A DNA stretch of 64,000 nt, from assembly GCF_009867135.1 (NCBI RefSeq), contig NZ_CP047226.1, positions 744,001-808,000 of the forward strand, given 5' to 3'. The notes beneath the pieces are model-generated. The model had not been told where the DNA came from. It did not search any database and saw only the letters and a list, made by a program, of their open reading frames with translations. Positions within the stretch are counted from its first letter, which is position 1. Every line of letters starts with the position of its first letter. Of this stretch, positions 53,716 through 63,658 are shown piece by piece. A program made the position numbers and the translations under genes. This DNA is from Moraxella osloensis (GTDB lineage Bacteria; Pseudomonadota; Gammaproteobacteria; Pseudomonadales; Moraxellaceae).

Positions 53716-55389
53716 ATGATGGAATCATTTGCTGAACTGTTTGAAGCAAGCCAAGTACTTGACGTAGAGCGCGGTGCAGTTATCGCAGGTACCGTAGTTG
53801 CGATTGATAGCGACTGGATTACCGTAGATACGGGTCTAAAATCAGAAGGTATCGTTGCGCGTTCAGAATTTTTGAATGAACAAGGCGAGCTTGAAGTAGC
53901 AGTTGGCGACCAAGTTCAAGTCGTTGTAGATACGGTTGACAATGGCATGGGTCAAACCCAATTGTCACGTGAAAAAGCAAAACGTGCTGAAACTTGGAAC
54001 GTACTTGAAAAAATTTACGAGAACAATGAGATCGTAACCGGTCTTATCTCTGGTAAAGTTAAAGGTGGTTTCACGGTTGATATCGGTTCAGTACGTGCGT
54101 TCTTACCAGGTTCATTGGTGGACACTCGCCCAGTACGCGACACTGCGCACTTAGAAGGCAAAGAGCTAGAATTTAAAGTCATCAAACTGGATCAAAAACG
54201 CAACAACGTCGTTGTTAGCCGCCGCGCTGTGATGGAATCTGAAAACTCAGCAGAGCGCGAAGCACTACTTTCTAACCTTGAAGAAGGTCAAGAAGTGGTC
54301 GGCGTGGTGAAAAACTTGACTGATTACGGTGCATTCGTAGACCTAGGTGGTATCGATGGTCTATTACACATCACAGATATGGCATGGCGCCGTATCAAGC
54401 ACCCATCAGAAGTGGTTGAAGTGGGTCAAGAATTAAAAGTTAAAGTATTAAAATTTGACCGCGAACGTAACCGTGTCAGCTTAGGTCTAAAACAACTCGG
54501 CACTGACCCATGGCAAGACGTTCTTAACAACTATCCAAAAGGTACTAACGTTAAAGCACGTGTAACTAACCTGACTGATTATGGTTGTTTTGCTGAAATC
54601 GCTGATGGTATTGAAGGCTTGGTACACGTTTCTGAAATGGATCATACCAACAAAAACATCCATCCTTCAAAAGTGGTACAAATCGGTGACGAGATCATGG
54701 TTCAAATCCTTGATATCGATGAAGACCGTCGTCGTATCAGCTTAGGTATCAAACAAACCATGCCAAACCCATGGGAAGAGTTTGATAAGAACCACCAAAA
54801 AGGCGACAAAGTATCGGGTACTATCAAATCAATCACTGACTTCGGTATCTTTATCGGTTTAGAAGGTGGTATTGATGGTCTAGTTCACTTATCAGACCTT
54901 TCTTGGACTGAAACCGGTGAAGAAGCGATTCGTAACTACAATAAAGGTGACACCGTTGAAGCGGTCATCTTGTCTGTAGATGCAGAAGCTAACCGTATCA
55001 GCTTAGGTATCAAGCAACTTAACAGTGACCCATTCAACGAATACCTAGTATCAAATGATCGTGGTGCGGTAGTAAAAGGGGTAGTAACTGACGTTGATGC
55101 CAAAGGCGCTAAAGTAAAACTGGCTGACGATGTAGAAGGCTATTTACGTGCTTCGGAAATCCAACAAGACAAAGTAGATGATGCGACCACTGTACTGAAT
55201 GTTGGTGATGAAGTTGAAGCGAAAATTGTCAGTGTGGATCGCAAAACTCGCGGTATCAATCTATCAGTTCGTGCAAAAGACGAAGCAGAGCAACGTGATG
55301 CTATTAAAGCATTAAGTTCAAATGCAGCGGCTGATACCCAACCAAAAACCATTGGTGACTTAATCAAAGAGCAACAACAAAACCAATAA
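53716..55389 (+). CDS. rpsA: 30S ribosomal protein S1 (bS1)
   Basis: 557 residues with six S1 RNA-binding domains (for example [87 protein letters not shown]). S1 binds mRNA leaders and loads them on the 30S subunit. Codon use is notably regular, as expected for a highly expressed gene. The 119-nt gap after cmk could hold its own promoter or an autoregulated leader. Terminator at 55407-55436. Confidence 0.98.
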   Translation: MMESFAELFEASQVLDVERGAVIAGTVVAIDSDWITVDTGLKSEGIVARSEFLNEQGELEVAVGDQVQVVVDTVDNGMGQTQLSREKAKRAETWNVLEKIYENNEIVTGLISGKVKGGFTVDIGSVRAFLPGSLVDTRPVRDTAHLEGKELEFKVIKLDQKRNNVVVSRRAVMESENSAEREALLSNLEEGQEVVGVVKNLTDYGAFVDLGGIDGLLHITDMAWRRIKHPSEVVEVGQELKVKVLKFDRERNRVSLGLKQLGTDPWQDVLNNYPKGTNVKARVTNLTDYGCFAEIADGIEGLVHVSEMDHTNKNIHPSKVVQIGDEIMVQILDIDEDRRRISLGIKQTMPNPWEEFDKNHQKGDKVSGTIKSITDFGIFIGLEGGIDGLVHLSDLSWTETGEEAIRNYNKGDTVEAVILSVDAEANRISLGIKQLNSDPFNEYLVSNDRGAVVKGVVTDVDAKGAKVKLADDVEGYLRASEIQQDKVDDATTVLNVGDEVEAKIVSVDRKTRGINLSVRAKDEAEQRDAIKALSSNAAADTQPKTIGDLIKEQQQNQ

Positions 55390-55406
55390 TCGGTTTTGCG
55401 AGCGAT

Positions 55407-55436
55407 AAAAAAGCGACTAACTTAGTCGCTTTTTTT
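55407..55436 (+). terminator. rpsA terminator
   Basis: Stem AGCGACT 55412-55418 / AGTCGCT 55424-55430 with A- and T-tracts. Confidence 0.9.
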
Positions 55437-55658
55437 ATTTTTGCCTTTTAGGTAGCAAAATGAAAGATTTAGTCTAAAAAAAGCCGACGAATTTAAGGTA
55501 GTTTTGTTATAATATGCGAAGAAAAGTAATAAAATGTAATTTTTCATTATTATGATTGTTGATAGATTGCAGGATGAAATTGGACTGTAACGAAGTTTTT
55601 AAAACCATCATTCTGTAATTTAGACTATGACAGTTACGTTTAGCGTGTTAGGGGTCGT

Positions 55659-55955
55659 ATGGAAAAAGTGTTAAACAAATCTGATTTGATCACTAGATTA
55701 TCAAGTGAATGTGAGAATATACCAGAAAAAACCATTGAGGATGCCACCAAGCAAATCATTGATTTGATGGTTGATACCTTATCTCAAAATGGACGTGTTG
55801 AAGTACGCGGTTTTGGTAGTTTTAGTTTGCATCATCGTGAGCCACGTGTGGCGCGCAACCCTAAAACAGGCGAGAAAGTTACCGTGAAAGCAACAGCGAT
55901 ACCCCATTTTAAACCTGGCAAAGCATTGCGAGAGGCGGTTAATCATCATCGTTAG
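55659..55955 (+). CDS. ihfB: integration host factor beta subunit
   Basis: 98 residues. KSDLITRLSSECENIPEKTIEDATKQIIDLM (helical dimer body) and RVEVRGFGSFSLHHREPRVARNPKTGEKVTVKATAIPHFKPGKALREAVN, with the intercalating Pro in the RNPKTG arm. IHF bends DNA at specific sites. Downstream of rpsA, the conserved order. Confidence 0.96.
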   Translation: MEKVLNKSDLITRLSSECENIPEKTIEDATKQIIDLMVDTLSQNGRVEVRGFGSFSLHHREPRVARNPKTGEKVTVKATAIPHFKPGKALREAVNHHR

Positions 55956-56016
55956 TTGCGATTTCGCGTCATTTAACGTTATTGAGCTTACGCTATGGTT
56001 TAATATATGATTGATC

Positions 56017-56050
56017 AAAAAAGAGTGGACAAAAAATCCACTCTTTTTTT
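56017..56050 (+). terminator. ihfB terminator
   Basis: Perfect 13-bp stem AAAAAAGAGTGGA 56017-56029 / TCCACTCTTTTTT from 56037. Confidence 0.9.
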
Positions 56051-56116
56051 TGAATTATCTGTAATAATAGTGGCATTCAAAAATGTAGATTGATTAAAAT
56101 AATAAAGGAGAAAACT

Positions 56117-56476
56117 ATGCGTTATCTGTTAGCGATTTTGTTGTTCGTGGTCGTCGGTTATTCATTGATGCTGGTATTGGTGAATAACAACCAAGTCGAA
56201 GTAAATTTACTGTTTAGCCAAGTGCCACAAATGAGTTTGGGGCTACTGCTGATTATTAGCATTGTTTTAGGGGTCATCGCGGGACTGTTGATGGGGTTGA
56301 TTTTATTTCGCGTGTTACAGATGAAACTGGAAAATCAGCGTTTATCTAAAGAGCTAAAGCAAACCCAAGAAAAATTGATGCAAACACAGCATAATTATGA
56401 ACAGCATTTAGCGCAAACCAGCAATGCAACGATTGCACCTACCGCAGCCAACCCTAATTTACCACCCGTACGATAA
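56117..56476 (+). CDS. LapA (DUF1049) family inner-membrane protein
   Basis: 119 residues from ATG 56117 (AAAGGAG 7 nt upstream). Two helices ([44 protein letters not shown]) flank [18 protein letters not shown], the LapA pattern; a coiled coil follows ([21 protein letters not shown]). In E. coli LapA acts with LapB in lipopolysaccharide control; lapB is not next to it here, pyrF is. Confidence 0.88.
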   Translation: MRYLLAILLFVVVGYSLMLVLVNNNQVEVNLLFSQVPQMSLGLLLIISIVLGVIAGLLMGLILFRVLQMKLENQRLSKELKQTQEKLMQTQHNYEQHLAQTSNATIAPTAANPNLPPVR

Positions 56477-56517
56477 GCAATGCATGCTATCGAATTGAAA
56501 AAACGAGTCAGTTTGTT

Positions 56518-57255
56518 ATGAATCAAGTGGCAGTACCGCAAGCAACATCACGCATCAAATCAGCGATCAAGTCACCCATTATTGTGGCATTGGATAACAT
56601 GGATGACCGTCAGGCATTAAGCTTGGCGGATAAACTGGACCCTACATTGTGCCGGGTGAAAGTTGGCAAAGAGCTGTTTACCAAATATGGTAATAACTTA
56701 GTGACATCCTTACATCAGCGTGATTTTGAGGTGTTTTTGGATTTAAAATTTCATGATATCCCCAACACCACTGCGCAGGCGGTATTAGCGGCGGCTGATT
56801 TGGGGGTGTGGATGGTCAATGTCCATGCCAGTGCGGGGCGCAGCGCCATGCAAACGGTGAAAGCGCGTTTATCAGCGCAACACTACCAAACCTTAGTGAT
56901 TGCGGTGACGGTGCTGACCTCTATGTCACAGCAAGATTTGGCTGAGGTGGGCATCACCGACTCGGTAGAAAATCATGTCAAGCGACTAGCATTATTGACT
57001 CAGCAATCTGGACTTGATGGGGTGGTTTGCTCTGCACAAGAAGCCAATATGCTTAAAGGCTTATGCGGCAAGGATTTTCTTTTAGTCACGCCAGGTATCA
57101 GGCTGCCAGAAGACGCCAGTAATGACCAAACGCGGATTTGCACCCCCAAAGATGCTATAGCAAATGGGTCTGATTGTTTGGTGATTGGGCGGTCAATCAC
57201 GGCGGCATCGGATCCCACCGCAAAACTGCACTATATCTTGGATACGTTAAAATAA
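56518..57255 (+). CDS. pyrF: orotidine 5'-phosphate decarboxylase
   Basis: 245 residues. [15 protein letters not shown]; catalytic [20 protein letters not shown] (Asp-x-Lys-x2-Asp); terminal phosphate loop [11 protein letters not shown] and [16 protein letters not shown]. Last step of UMP synthesis. It follows lapA by 41 nt and precedes the metallophosphoesterase by 17 nt. Confidence 0.97.
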   Translation: MNQVAVPQATSRIKSAIKSPIIVALDNMDDRQALSLADKLDPTLCRVKVGKELFTKYGNNLVTSLHQRDFEVFLDLKFHDIPNTTAQAVLAAADLGVWMVNVHASAGRSAMQTVKARLSAQHYQTLVIAVTVLTSMSQQDLAEVGITDSVENHVKRLALLTQQSGLDGVVCSAQEANMLKGLCGKDFLLVTPGIRLPEDASNDQTRICTPKDAIANGSDCLVIGRSITAASDPTAKLHYILDTLK

Positions 57256-57272
57256 TCCCTCTCGAGTCATGT

Positions 57273-58064
57273 ATGCCAGTACGTTTTCAAGTGTTAAGTG
57301 ATTTACATATTGATAGTTATGCAAGAAGGGATTTGCCCATTGGTGAAATTCCTTACACAAACACCGATGCTATTTTAGTAGCGGGTGACACATCCAATGG
57401 GCTTTTGGGCATCGAATGGCTCATAGGTGAATCAAAGCGACTTGACAAACCAATTTTTGTGATTGTGGGCAATCATGAGTATTTTGGTCATAATATTCTC
57501 GATTTAGATGCCCAAATAAAGGCATTGACGCAAGATACGCAAGTGCATTTTTTACAATGCGCGAGCGTTGAATTTATGGGTGTTAGAATCATTGGCACAA
57601 CGCTTTGGACGGATTATCAATATCAACCACAAGATAATACGTTACAGATTGCTCAGCAGTTTATGCGCGATTATCGCGAGATTTATTATGATAACCGACT
57701 GTTAACGCCCCAAGATACTGTAGCTATTCATGAGCGGCAGAGGGCATGGTTGCAAAACGCCTTAAAACAAAGCGAAAAAGATGGTATGCCCACCGTGGTC
57801 ATGACACATCACAGCATCAGCCCATTATCTATCGCGCCAAAATATGCCAATTTTCCCAGTAATGCGGGATTTGTCGTTGATTTGAGCGAATGGTTACAGA
57901 GTGATTTTGCGCCTGATATTTGGCTGCATGGACATACCCATGAAGCGTTTGATTATCAGCAAGGTCATACACGTGTTATTGTCAATCCCAGAGCCTACCC
58001 CAATGAAATCAGTAGTACGGGGGTAGTTTTTGACTGGCATAAAGTTGTTGAAGTCATGGTATGA
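57273..58064 (+). CDS. calcineurin-like metallophosphoesterase
   Basis: 263 residues from ATG 57273; the longer ORF to 57174 overlaps pyrF and lacks conservation. Motifs FQVLSDLHID (DxH), DAILVAGDTSNG (GD), FVIVGNHEYFG (GNHE), VVMTHHSISP and WLHGHTHEAFD (GHxH) complete a dimetal site. Substrate unknown. Confidence 0.9.
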   Translation: MPVRFQVLSDLHIDSYARRDLPIGEIPYTNTDAILVAGDTSNGLLGIEWLIGESKRLDKPIFVIVGNHEYFGHNILDLDAQIKALTQDTQVHFLQCASVEFMGVRIIGTTLWTDYQYQPQDNTLQIAQQFMRDYREIYYDNRLLTPQDTVAIHERQRAWLQNALKQSEKDGMPTVVMTHHSISPLSIAPKYANFPSNAGFVVDLSEWLQSDFAPDIWLHGHTHEAFDYQQGHTRVIVNPRAYPNEISSTGVVFDWHKVVEVMV

Positions 58065-58118
58065 TTGGCACGTTTGCCCCAGTAATATCCCATTTAATCG
58101 CTTAAATGTTTTGACCTC

Positions 58119-58144
58119 ATCAATTTATAGTATCAATTTATGGT
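58119..58144. repeat. 13-bp tandem duplication
   Basis: ATCAATTTATAGT 58119-58131 and ATCAATTTATGGT 58132-58144, one mismatch. Confidence 0.8.
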
Positions 58145-58179
58145 GCAAAGATAAAAAGATATAAGGAATGCGTAGTTAA

Positions 58180-58929
58180 ATGTCTAATTCAATCAACACC
58201 ATGCCTGCTCATTTACCGCCCAGTATGATTGACTCGGTTAAGCTACTGCCAAAAAATGAGCGATTAATCTTATTTACCCGTCATTCATTGCGCGAAATGT
58301 CAGATAAAAATGGCTTTGCCAGTTATGCATTACCACTGACACCAAAAGGCAGAGTGTTGGCGGAGTCTTGGGGGCGTTGGTTGGCTGCCAACTTAGATTA
58401 CTCGATGGATGTAGATAGCATCAGTAGCCCGATACAACGTTGTATTGATACCGCAGTTTTAATGCAAGCAGGTGCTGGCATCTCTAGAAATGTGTCGCAC
58501 CAATCGCTGTTGGTAGAACCAGGTAGTTTGGTGGTTGACCATGAAGAAGTGAGTAAGGTATTCAAACAAATTGGCGCGCTCAATTTTATCAATCGTTTTT
58601 TAGCGGGCGACATGGCAGGGATTAAAGCGCCACATAAAGGCGGTTTGGATTTATTAGCGCTTTTATTTCAGCATCAGCCAAAGCACGGGCATTTATTACT
58701 GGCGGTTAGTCATGATACGCTATTGTCAGCGTTTTTAGCGGTGATGATGGGCGTGGGTGAAATTAGCTGGGATGATTGGCCAAAAATGATGGAAGGGGTG
58801 TTTTTGTGGTTTGATGATAAACCCTTTAGTGATGCAAAAGTACATTTTATTTGGCGTGGACAGTGCTATGAACGCCGACTGATTGAATTGTTAAACCCAT
58901 TTTCACCTTCTTATCCGCTAAAAGACTAA
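58180..58929 (+). CDS. histidine phosphatase superfamily protein
   Basis: 249 residues. The catalytic His is in RLILFTRHSLREMS (R-H-x-x-R pattern), SISSPIQRCIDTAVLM holds the second Arg, and HLLLAVSHDTLLSAFLAVMMG the second catalytic His (SHD, the acid-phosphatase branch). Substrate unknown. Weak AAGGAATG-type ribosome site upstream. Convergent with the desaturase gene. Confidence 0.85.
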   Translation: MSNSINTMPAHLPPSMIDSVKLLPKNERLILFTRHSLREMSDKNGFASYALPLTPKGRVLAESWGRWLAANLDYSMDVDSISSPIQRCIDTAVLMQAGAGISRNVSHQSLLVEPGSLVVDHEEVSKVFKQIGALNFINRFLAGDMAGIKAPHKGGLDLLALLFQHQPKHGHLLLAVSHDTLLSAFLAVMMGVGEISWDDWPKMMEGVFLWFDDKPFSDAKVHFIWRGQCYERRLIELLNPFSPSYPLKD

Positions 58930-58950
58930 TCGATACCCAACAAAACCATA

Positions 58951-58985
58951 AAAATAAAGGTAGGACTTTATCCTACCTTTATTTT
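58951..58985. terminator. bidirectional terminator
   Basis: Perfect 15-bp stem AAAATAAAGGTAGGA 58951-58965 / TCCTACCTTTATTTT 58971-58985. Confidence 0.92.
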
Positions 58986-58999
58986 TAATCCAGTTAACC

Positions 59000-59041
59000 A
59001 TCAAACATATTTAGATTTTAATCAAACATGTTTACCTTTTA
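59000..59041. repeat. 21-bp duplication across the desaturase stop codon
   Basis: Units 59000-59020 and 59021-59041 share the start ATCAAACAT and the end TTTTA, with three mismatches. The desaturase stop is in the unit nearer the gene. Confidence 0.75.
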
Positions 59042-60188
59042 AATGATTAACCAAATTTTCAATTTGCTGCGCATGATTGCGAAGTTTATTCTCAATGCCA
59101 CTAAACTGGTCTTTTAGCTTATCATCGACCTCATGAATACGCTGGGCAAACTCATTTTTTTTCATCTCAATGGCTTGCGTTTTTAACGCTTGCCATTCTG
59201 CAATCGTTTGTTTAAAGGCTTGTTGTTCGCTATTTAAACGATCTTTTATCGCTTGAAAATCGCTGGTTAAATTTCCCGAAAAAGTCGCAACTTTTTTCTC
59301 AGCAAGTTTGAATGCCATTTCTGTTTGCGCATGCTGAATAGTAACATCTGGGATACGTTTTAAATCCCAAGTCAAACCGATTTTTGACAAGCCATAAATA
59401 ATCCATTTGCTAGGATCATATTGCCACCATTTTACCCCGTTGCGATAGTCGTATTGGAAAAAGTGATGGTAGTTATGATAACCTTCGCCCCAAGTGAAAA
59501 TCGCCAGAATCGGATTATCACGCGCGGTATTGGTATCGGTATAAGGACGGGTACCAAACATATGGCAAAGCGAGTTGATAAAGAAAGTAAAATGATGGCT
59601 TAACACCAAACGCAGTAGTCCTGCGAGTACTAAGGTACCTGCAATATCACCCACCATCCAACCAAACAGCGCTGGCAACCCAATATTGGCCAATAAAATC
59701 CACAGGGCATAATATTTATCTTGCGCCACTAACACAGGATCAGCTTTTAAATCTGGGATATTTTTATAGTCATAGTGGCCGCTTGGGTAGTTTTTGAGCA
59801 TCCACCCGATATGTGAGAACCAAAAGCCACGCTTGGCAGAGTAGGGGTCTTGATAGATATCATCGACATGGCGGTGGTGCAAACGGTGTCCTGCACACCA
59901 GTCAAATACCGAGCCCTGAACAGCTAACGTGCCGCCAATCAAAAAGAACCATTTGACAATCGGATGTGCTTGGTAAGTACGATGTGACCATAAACGGTGA
60001 TAACCGACCGTGATACTTAACCCATTCCAAGCCATAAAGAATGCGAAAATTGCCCAAACTTGCCAACTGACGCTATGTGTCCACAAGTAATAAGGTACAA
60101 TCAATAAAGCCGCCAAAGGCGTGCTAATTAAGACAAACGCAGGGATCCAATTGATGGGCGCGTTTTCAAAAGATTGAGGTTGTGCCAT
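59022..60188 (-). CDS. acyl-CoA (delta-9) fatty acid desaturase with coiled-coil tail
   Basis: 388 residues from ATG 60188. Four or more membrane helices and the three His boxes of membrane desaturases: HRLWSH, HRLHHRHVDD and EGYHNYHH. It introduces a cis double bond in acyl chains, important for membrane fluidity. Unlike most bacterial homologues, which end after the domain at about residue 290-300, it carries about 100 extra residues (KLAEKKVATFSGNLTSDFQAIKDRLNSEQQAFKQ...) that are clearly coiled coil. Confidence 0.9.
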   Translation of the reverse strand: MAQPQSFENAPINWIPAFVLISTPLAALLIVPYYLWTHSVSWQVWAIFAFFMAWNGLSITVGYHRLWSHRTYQAHPIVKWFFLIGGTLAVQGSVFDWCAGHRLHHRHVDDIYQDPYSAKRGFWFSHIGWMLKNYPSGHYDYKNIPDLKADPVLVAQDKYYALWILLANIGLPALFGWMVGDIAGTLVLAGLLRLVLSHHFTFFINSLCHMFGTRPYTDTNTARDNPILAIFTWGEGYHNYHHFFQYDYRNGVKWWQYDPSKWIIYGLSKIGLTWDLKRIPDVTIQHAQTEMAFKLAEKKVATFSGNLTSDFQAIKDRLNSEQQAFKQTIAEWQALKTQAIEMKKNEFAQRIHEVDDKLKDQFSGIENKLRNHAQQIENLVNHLKGKHV

Positions 60189-61844
60189 AGAGATAAATGT
60201 CCTGAGGATGATCAAAATACGACATGTATTTTTTTAATCATTGACGCTATATTGTACTGAAAAAATGGAAAAAAGTGAACACATATACACTCAAATTCCC
60301 GACAATTTTGCTAAATTGATATCGATAAACTTACTGTAATATGAATGCTTTAGCCAAAAAATTCAATTAAAAATTTTAGCTACAAAGATATTTTAGACAG
60401 ACGGTAAAGTTTTGGTTTGACAAATAATCCGAAAGCAAGTTTGCCCCTCACTGGGCACATATTCTAGATTGGCATAATTCGCCTGACAAAAGGCCTGCGA
60501 CAAATAAAGCCCCAGACCCGTGCCCTGATTATCGGTGGTAAAAAACGGATTAAATAAATACTGAATATTTTCTTTGGCAACGCCGTGACCCGTATCTATC
60601 ACATCGATATGAATAGATTTGCCAAATTCATACACTTGAAGGGTGACAAAAGCATGAGGCTGGGTTTTGCTACTAAAACGCAGACCGTTATTGATGAGGT
60701 TGACCAAAATCTGTGCTAACTGATGGTTATCAAACATAAATCCTTTGTCAGTATGGCAGTGCAGAAAAATATCATGGCCGCTAAAGTTTTGTTGTATAAA
60801 ATCGTTTAGCCAAGTTTTGGGTTCAATATAAACAAAATTAGAGCGCTGCTGACGAGATAATTTAAGCACATCCTCAATGATTTTATTGACCCGAATGGTT
60901 TGGTGATAAATCATCTCATATAGCAAGATATTATCACCCGATAAGCCGCTGTCAGCCTCATTAACTTCCTCCATTAATAATTGACTGGCTTGGCTAATGG
61001 TTGCCAGCGGGTTACGAATCTCATGAGCAATACTGGCGGATAATTGCCCTAGTGACGCAAGTTTTAACTGCTGCGCACGGCTAAACTCATGGCGTAAATC
61101 TTCAATAAAAATAATGGCATATTGCTGTCTTAATTGGGTGATACGAAGCCGCAAGTCATTAAAACTTTGGTTATTAGGCTCAATGCCAACGGCTAAAGGT
61201 GTACTAGCTGTCGGTGCATCGAGACGCAGCATTAAAGTTGCTTCAGGCTCTTGGATGATGGGTGCAAGTCTTGCGGCTAATAGGGGGGAAATATCTGGCA
61301 AATTAAAATTATCAAGTGTCTTTGGCAGATGTAGTTGGTCGATTGCGGTATCATTGGCGATAAAAATTTCTAAATCGTGGGATAGTACTACCACGCCTTG
61401 GTCAATGATTTGCACGATTTTATTGTTGATGGCATTTAGCGCATTGACTTCATTGACTTGGCGCTCAGAGAGCCGCTCAATTTGTTTAAGCCGTTTGGAT
61501 AACGTATAACTTAAATAAGCCACCCCGATAAAGCTAATCGCCATCGAAGCCACGTTGTTGACTAGCGCGTAGTTAACATCGTTTTTTAGGGTTTGATAAA
61601 ACTGCTGATAAATAACCAGCGTGATGGCAAAAATAGTAAGCAAAATAGCTTGGTTGGAGCGCACCAACATAAAAGCTGCAGCCACTTGCACCAAAAACAG
61701 CAAAATTACTTGTAAATCATTACCACCGCTAAAGTACAACAAAGTAGTGAGTACCAGCGCATCAACAGTTAGCCCGACCATCAACAGCGGATTTTTGGGA
61801 TAAAAGTAATACAAAATAAATAGAGTAATATAGTCAAAACCGAA

Positions 61845-62363
61845 TTATACCAGGCAACTTTCAACACAATCCTTAAGCGTATCAAACTTGCTTAGCGTTA
61901 AACGAACCTTTTGCTTGATGACTGCCCACAACTGCTCAATCGGATTAAGTTCAGGTGAGTAAGGCGGTAAGTACGTCAGTTCAATATTATAAAGTTCCGC
62001 AATTTTCTTTAAATCGCCACCATGATGAAATCTGGCATTATCCAACACCAATACACGTTTTGGATAATTGCCCTTATCATCTTTTGGCAAAGATTGCCCC
62101 AACGTGTGTAGCCAGTTTTCAACTATCACACGGTTACAACCACCTTCAAAGGTAACAGGTGCGATGAGTTTAAAGTCATTTAATCGCATGGCTCCCATTA
62201 AGTTTAAGCGTTTACCCTTATTGGCATCGATTTTGGCATAACAAGGCTTGCCAATAGGCGACCAACTGCGGGTGTAATATTGCCTTTGATAAAATCCTGT
62301 TTCATCCATAAATAGGATGTTGTCAGCGGTAAGGCTCAAGGTTAATAGCAGTAAGCCTAGCAT
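61845..62363 (-). CDS. IS630-family transposase, OrfB (DDE domain)
   Basis: Catalytic residues in NILFMDETGFYQRQYY, KRVLVLDNARFHHGG and LTYLPPYSPELNPIEQLWAVIKQK (D-D-E). The reading frame continues upstream of the first ATG and joins OrfA in the -1 frame, so the true product is probably a frameshift fusion rather than this isolated 172-residue piece. Confidence 0.88.
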   Translation of the reverse strand: MLGLLLLTLSLTADNILFMDETGFYQRQYYTRSWSPIGKPCYAKIDANKGKRLNLMGAMRLNDFKLIAPVTFEGGCNRVIVENWLHTLGQSLPKDDKGNYPKRVLVLDNARFHHGGDLKKIAELYNIELTYLPPYSPELNPIEQLWAVIKQKVRLTLSKFDTLKDCVESCLV

Positions 62364-62383
62364 TAATTTAAAGCCAATTTGCT

Positions 62384-62764
62384 TTAGTGAGTCGGCTTGC
62401 TTAAAGAGCGGGGTCTTTTTTTAAAACTCCATTTGATTCGACGTAAGGTTTGTAAAAAGGCGTTATAGGAAATATTGATATCAGGATGGTCTTTTAAGTA
62501 TTGTTCTCTAAGCTGTTTTGCGGTGTCGAATTCCTGAGCGTTAACGTAGTCCTCAAAGGCGACGAGGTCAGTGATAATGTGTTTTACGCCAACAGGTGCA
62601 AAGGGTTTTGGCTTGGTATTCCCTTGTTCTTGATAGAGCTTTATCCAGTCATCAAGGGTGTTGCGGTTGATTTCAAATAGCCTGGCTGTTTTGCTTTTGT
62701 TGCCTGTCTTTTGCCAGTGGTTGACGGCTCTGTCTCGTAAGTCTTGGTTGTATATTTTGGGCAT
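62384..62764 (-). CDS. IS630-family transposase, OrfA (HTH domain)
   Basis: 126 residues: MPKIYNQDLRDRAVNHWQKTGNKSKTARLFEINRNTLDDWIKLY is a helix-turn-helix of the IS630 type. Near its end the mRNA reads TTTTAAAAAAAGACC; slippage on A7 by -1 leads into KKTPLFKQAD and the DDE domain. Confidence 0.88.
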   Translation of the reverse strand: MPKIYNQDLRDRAVNHWQKTGNKSKTARLFEINRNTLDDWIKLYQEQGNTKPKPFAPVGVKHIITDLVAFEDYVNAQEFDTAKQLREQYLKDHPDINISYNAFLQTLRRIKWSFKKRPRSLSKPTH

Positions 62765-63019
62765 GGTGGTATTGGTTTAAAATGATTATTATATTACAGT
62801 TTTAACTATACTAAAGAAAAAATAGAAAAAGGTAGGGAAAAGATTAATCAATACCCAATAATCATGCTGTGCACTTTTTAATGCCAACATAAAACTAAAG
62901 GAAAAAAAGATAGCAATAATAATGCGGTAACCATTGTAGACGTTACCGATTCTTTTGGTTTTATCGTGGGTGCTTGGCTTGTCAAATAGCGATGAAAACG
63001 CAGGATTGGTAATCATGGT

Positions 63020-63658
63020 TTAGGGTTGAATCAAACCGTGACGCATAGCCAAATGGGTAAGTTTGACATCACTGTCGATATTAAGCTTTTCAAAAATACG
63101 ATAGCGGTAGGTATTGACTGTTTTGACACTTACAAACAACTGATCGGCGATTTGCTGTGGACTTTTACAATTGACCACCATCATCGCCACCTGCATTTCT
63201 CGCTCACTTAGCGCATCAAATGGCGACTCTGAATTGTCAGTGAATAAAATATCAGCAAGCTGCTCGGCAACATCGGCGCTAAAATAACGCCCGCCTTGGT
63301 GGACTTTTTTGATGCCTTTAATCATCTCATCAAGCGGTGTTCCTTTGGTGATATAGCCACTCACCCCTGCTTTGATGAGCATGGATGGGTAGGGCTGCTG
63401 AACCAAAGAGCTGACCGCCAAAATCTTGGTATTTTTATCGGTTTGCAGCAAGCGCTTGGTGACTTCTAAGCCGCCAATGGTAGGCATATTGACATCAAGT
63501 AACACCACATCAGGTTTTAATTGTTTGGTTTTGATAATCGCGGTTTCACCATCAGCAGCTTCACCAATCACATCGATGTCAGGGCTATCTGACAGCATCC
63601 GTACGATGCCCATTCGGACTAAATCATGATCGTCAACGACCAATACTCTAATCATCAT
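63020..63658 (-). CDS. gacA: response regulator GacA (UvrY type)
   Basis: 212 residues. Receiver domain with acidic pocket VLVVDDHDLVR, phospho-acceptor Asp55 in VVLLDVNMPTIGGLE, and Lys in GYITKGTPLDEMIKGI. A LuxR-type HTH covers about 148-205 (LSEREMQVAMMVVNCKSPQQIADQLFVSVKTVNTYRYRIFEKLNI). The strings SPFDALSERE and KTVNTYRYRIFEKL are nearly identical to Pseudomonas GacA. GacA activates small RNA genes through TGTAAG-N6-CTTACA sites, one of which lies at 8543-8560. GGAG 7 nt before ATG 63658. Co-oriented with the kinase gene behind it (3 nt apart). Confidence 0.95.
   Translation of the reverse strand: MMIRVLVVDDHDLVRMGIVRMLSDSPDIDVIGEAADGETAIIKTKQLKPDVVLLDVNMPTIGGLEVTKRLLQTDKNTKILAVSSLVQQPYPSMLIKAGVSGYITKGTPLDEMIKGIKKVHQGGRYFSADVAEQLADILFTDNSESPFDALSEREMQVAMMVVNCKSPQQIADQLFVSVKTVNTYRYRIFEKLNIDSDVKLTHLAMRHGLIQP

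Larger units (their letters stand above)
61829..62810 (-). mobile_element. IS630-family insertion sequence inside the pilS-like gene
   Basis: Ends TAGTCAAAACCGAATTATAC (from 61831) and, on the other strand, TAGTTAAAACTGTAATATAA (ending at 62808) match at 15 of 20 positions. TA at 61829-61830 and 62809-62810 is the duplicated target, the rule for IS630/Tc1-mariner elements. The interior encodes a two-frame transposase. Element size without TA copies is 978 bp. Confidence 0.92.
60393..63016 (-). pseudogene. PilS-like sensor histidine kinase gene interrupted by an IS630-family element
   Basis: The N-terminal part (63016-62811, MITNPAFSSLFDKPSTHDKT) and the C-terminal part (61828-60393) are separated by the IS. 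Deleting the IS and one TA copy joins TTT AGT ATT ACT CTA TTT and gives one 547-residue frame. The restored protein has six N-terminal helices (PilS-type), a PAS-like region, HisKA with the phospho-acceptor in SIAHEIRNPLATISQASQLL, and HATPase motifs QILVNLINNGLRF (N box), DTGHGVAKENIQYLFNPFFTT and GTGLGLYLSQAF. It follows gacA by 3 nt. The C-terminal part alone has an open frame from TTG 61814, so a truncated kinase could still be made. Confidence 0.9.
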
